Source: Gammaproteobacteria bacterium (GTDB lineage Bacteria > Pseudomonadota > Gammaproteobacteria > DRJJ01). Taken from it: a DNA stretch of 7,881 nucleotides. Position 1 is the first letter of the stretch. Each line of letters begins with the position of its first letter. The DNA lies in the NCBI GenBank assembly GCA_011052255.1, contig DRJJ01000019.1, positions 1 through 7,881 of the forward strand, in the 5' to 3' direction. This document shows positions 6,439 to 7,881 of this stretch, one piece after another. The position numbers were made by a program, and so were the translations under genes. Under the pieces are notes generated by a model that was given only the letters and a program-made list of their open reading frames with translations, was not told the DNA's origin and made no database searches.

Positions 6439-7128
6439 TTACTGTTTTTCTTTATCACCCTGTTTCAAGGTAAAAGTCATAGCATTATGTAGCGAGGTTA
6501 TGATTTTGTCATAGTCTTTTGGAACAACAGATGTGGATTTGTGCTCAGCTTTGTAAACGAGCTTCGATTGTTCATCAATTGCCTCCTGTAAAGGCAGGTT
6601 TAGCCCGTCGCAGGTAAGAAAATGGCGCGCCTTCCTGAGTTGATCAAGGGGGTTTCCCGTTTGTTTTTCCTTCATGATTGCCTCGGCGTTTCCAACGGCA
6701 CTTTCGGCTGAACCCTGGGCCATGTCATTGGGCAGGGATAGTATGGCGCTGTGAAGCAAAGGGAACCAGGTCAATAACTGATCATAGTCCTCATCGATTT
6801 TAGCCAGAATGATGCTGTCTATTAACACCGCAGTTCGTGCGCCTGCGCCACGGCTGGCGGCCTGCTGAAGCGTGGCTCCTGAAGCAATAAGCGTGCTGGC
6901 CATTTCTGTGAAGTTACCCTTGGCCTGTGCAGCGCGGGATCGCATGATCAACGCCAGGCTTGAAGACAGGTCTTCTGCAGATATCAGGAGGATGTTGGCA
7001 GATGGGCAATAGCCACCCGGAGAGGATCCGGTGGTGTCAGCGTATACCATCTGTAGCGGTAAAAAAGATATTAACAGAATGAGCAGGCTGAATAGATATG
7101 GATTTGTTGCCTTGAAGTGTTGCGGCAT
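6439..7128 (-). CDS. Unrecognised exported protein, mostly helical
   Basis: I do not recognise the family. The product has 229 residues. The N-terminus has a signal peptide: a basic start, a hydrophobic core (about 11-26) and a likely cut after VYA at residue 30, so the mature protein should be periplasmic or secreted. There is no lipobox cysteine at the cleavage site. The mature part is predicted by eye to be mainly alpha-helical, with an Ala/Ser-rich middle (about 65-100). It has two cysteines, C41 (GGYCPSAN) and C173 (FLTCDGLN), that could form one disulfide, and a Lys-rich C-terminus. The ATG at 7128 is chosen over an in-frame TTG at 7152 because GGGAG (7140-7136) lies 7 nt upstream and the signal peptide then has normal length. 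It follows the amino-acid permease gene by 43 bp on the same strand, so co-transcription is likely. A role with that permease is inference only. Confidence 0.75.
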   Translation of the reverse strand: MPQHFKATNPYLFSLLILLISFLPLQMVYADTTGSSPGGYCPSANILLISAEDLSSSLALIMRSRAAQAKGNFTEMASTLIASGATLQQAASRGAGARTAVLIDSIILAKIDEDYDQLLTWFPLLHSAILSLPNDMAQGSAESAVGNAEAIMKEKQTGNPLDQLRKARHFLTCDGLNLPLQEAIDEQSKLVYKAEHKSTSVVPKDYDKIITSLHNAMTFTLKQGDKEKQ

Positions 7129-7135
7129 GACTTGT

Positions 7136-7140
7136 CTCCC
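7136..7140 (-). promoter_or_regulatory. Ribosome binding site for the exported protein
   Basis: On the minus strand GGGAG (7140 to 7136) is followed by a 7-nt spacer and the ATG at 7128. This supports 7128 over the longer in-frame TTG start at 7152. Confidence 0.65.
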
Positions 7141-7171
7141 GGTGCTGTGCAAGCGGATAGTTAGATTCGAT

Positions 7172-7881
7172 TTAATTTTCTGTATTCCTGGGTGGTGTGT
7201 GAAATACTTTGTGCTTCAGTATTTCGGCCTCTTCTTCCAGCATCAAAATCTCCCGACAGATAAAACCTCGGCCACTAAAATTACGATAGACAAGTTCAAC
7301 TATGAGGCTGGCGCCAATGGTAATCAAGGTACCATAGAAAGCACTTCTGTTGCTTTGCCACTGGTAATGGAGCAGGAGCATAAAGACACCGGAAATAATG
7401 ATGAATCCACTGATAATAATAATGGGGTTGCCACCGTACTGGTCACGTAAACGCCAGTGGGCAGCTAACACGAACAGATAAATAACCATGAATATGCTGC
7501 TGGTAATGGCCGCGATACCATTCAGGTTGAACATGAGTGCAAACAGCAGACCCAGTCCAGCGGTGAGGTAGAGACCCTCCATTGATCCAAACCAGACCTT
7601 GCGCTGGAACAACCGAGGCAGCTCACCGTCCCGTGCCAGGGCATAGGCGACATTAGCACCACCGAACAGGGTCGCGTTTATCGCAGAGGAGATGGAAAAC
7701 AATGCACCGATAGCAACCAGAATATAGCCCAGATTTCCGAGAAAGGGTTTTGCCGCTACCGCCAGGGCATTGTCCTGGGCCTTGATTAATTCCGGTAGAG
7801 GCAGATTACCCACTGCTACAGCAGCGACCGAGATATACACCAGCGTAACGATGAGTATACTCAGGTAGATCGCACGCGGTA
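7172..7881 (-). CDS. APC-superfamily amino-acid permease, C-terminal part (5' end outside window)
   Basis: The frame is open from the right edge to the TAA at 7174-7172, giving 235 complete codons. A reading that starts at 7840 would be an artefact of a GTG codon within a membrane helix. The product is an inner-membrane secondary transporter, probably for amino acids or related amines. The segment begins inside a helix (PRAIYLSILIVTLVYISVAAVAVGNL). The most telling part is the APC hallmark GALFSISSAINATLFGGANVAYALARDGELP, where the re-entrant helix and the following RDG loop are typical. About five further hydrophobic segments follow, with a WRLRDQYGGNP cytoplasmic loop. The protein ends in a charged tail (EEEAEILKHKVF) of about 30 residues. 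The substrate cannot be told, and the N-terminal substrate-site helices are not in the window. It lies upstream of the unrecognised exported protein in a likely operon. Confidence 0.88.
   Translation of the reverse strand, partial: PRAIYLSILIVTLVYISVAAVAVGNLPLPELIKAQDNALAVAAKPFLGNLGYILVAIGALFSISSAINATLFGGANVAYALARDGELPRLFQRKVWFGSMEGLYLTAGLGLLFALMFNLNGIAAITSSIFMVIYLFVLAAHWRLRDQYGGNPIIIISGFIIISGVFMLLLHYQWQSNRSAFYGTLITIGASLIVELVYRNFSGRGFICREILMLEEEAEILKHKVFHTPPRNTEN

Noticed and set aside
7031..7450. Plus-strand open frame of 139 codons
   Set aside because: It lies antisense across the start of the exported protein, the 43-bp gap and the permease C-terminus. Its product has no recognisable motif, whereas the minus-strand genes have clear signals and family features.

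Overview
The window looks like a chromosomal stretch from a gammaproteobacterium (a relative in the Beta-/Gammaproteobacteria is also possible). The reasons are the gene content (long-form transaldolase, Zwf, proteobacterial bc1-type Rieske protein, EmrA/EmrB pump), the dense one-strand gene packing, and the balanced base composition with ordinary Shine-Dalgarno sites. I read this by eye. No tRNA, rRNA, insertion sequence or CRISPR array is visible.

Layout on the plus strand. Positions 1-465 hold the C-terminal 154 codons of a transaldolase (tal). Then comes a complete glucose-6-phosphate dehydrogenase (zwf, 501-2054). Together they give the entry step of the oxidative pentose phosphate pathway and a later carbon-shuffling step. 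After a 41-bp gap follows a complete Rieske [2Fe-2S] protein (2096-2725) of the quinol:cytochrome c reductase type. No cytochrome b or c1 gene follows it. After a further 73 bp comes a compact three-gene unit: an EmrA-like membrane fusion protein (2799-3821), an EmrB-like 14-helix MFS exporter (3852-5417), and a secreted PstS-like solute-binding protein (5420-6367) whose possible first ATG overlaps the emrB stop. The first two should form an inner-membrane/periplasmic efflux pump needing an outer-membrane TolC-type channel from elsewhere. The third is normally part of an uptake ABC transporter, and no ABC permease or ATPase is present here.

Layout on the minus strand, convergent with the above. 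A C-terminal fragment of an APC-superfamily amino-acid permease enters from the right edge (7881-7172). After 43 bp it is followed by an unrecognised exported protein of 229 residues (7128-6439). The 71-bp gap between the convergent blocks (6368-6438) contains inverted repeats that may be a weak bidirectional terminator.

Most of the window is ordinary housekeeping and transport. The points most worth a second look are: the PstS-like protein tied to an efflux pump and lacking recognisable anion-binding residues; the orphan Rieske gene with a KR-type Tat motif; the unrecognised exported protein paired with a permease; and a ten-codon reading frame that fills the emrA-emrB gap. I do not see a clearly new multi-gene system. 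The EmrA-EmrB-binding protein unit is the best candidate.
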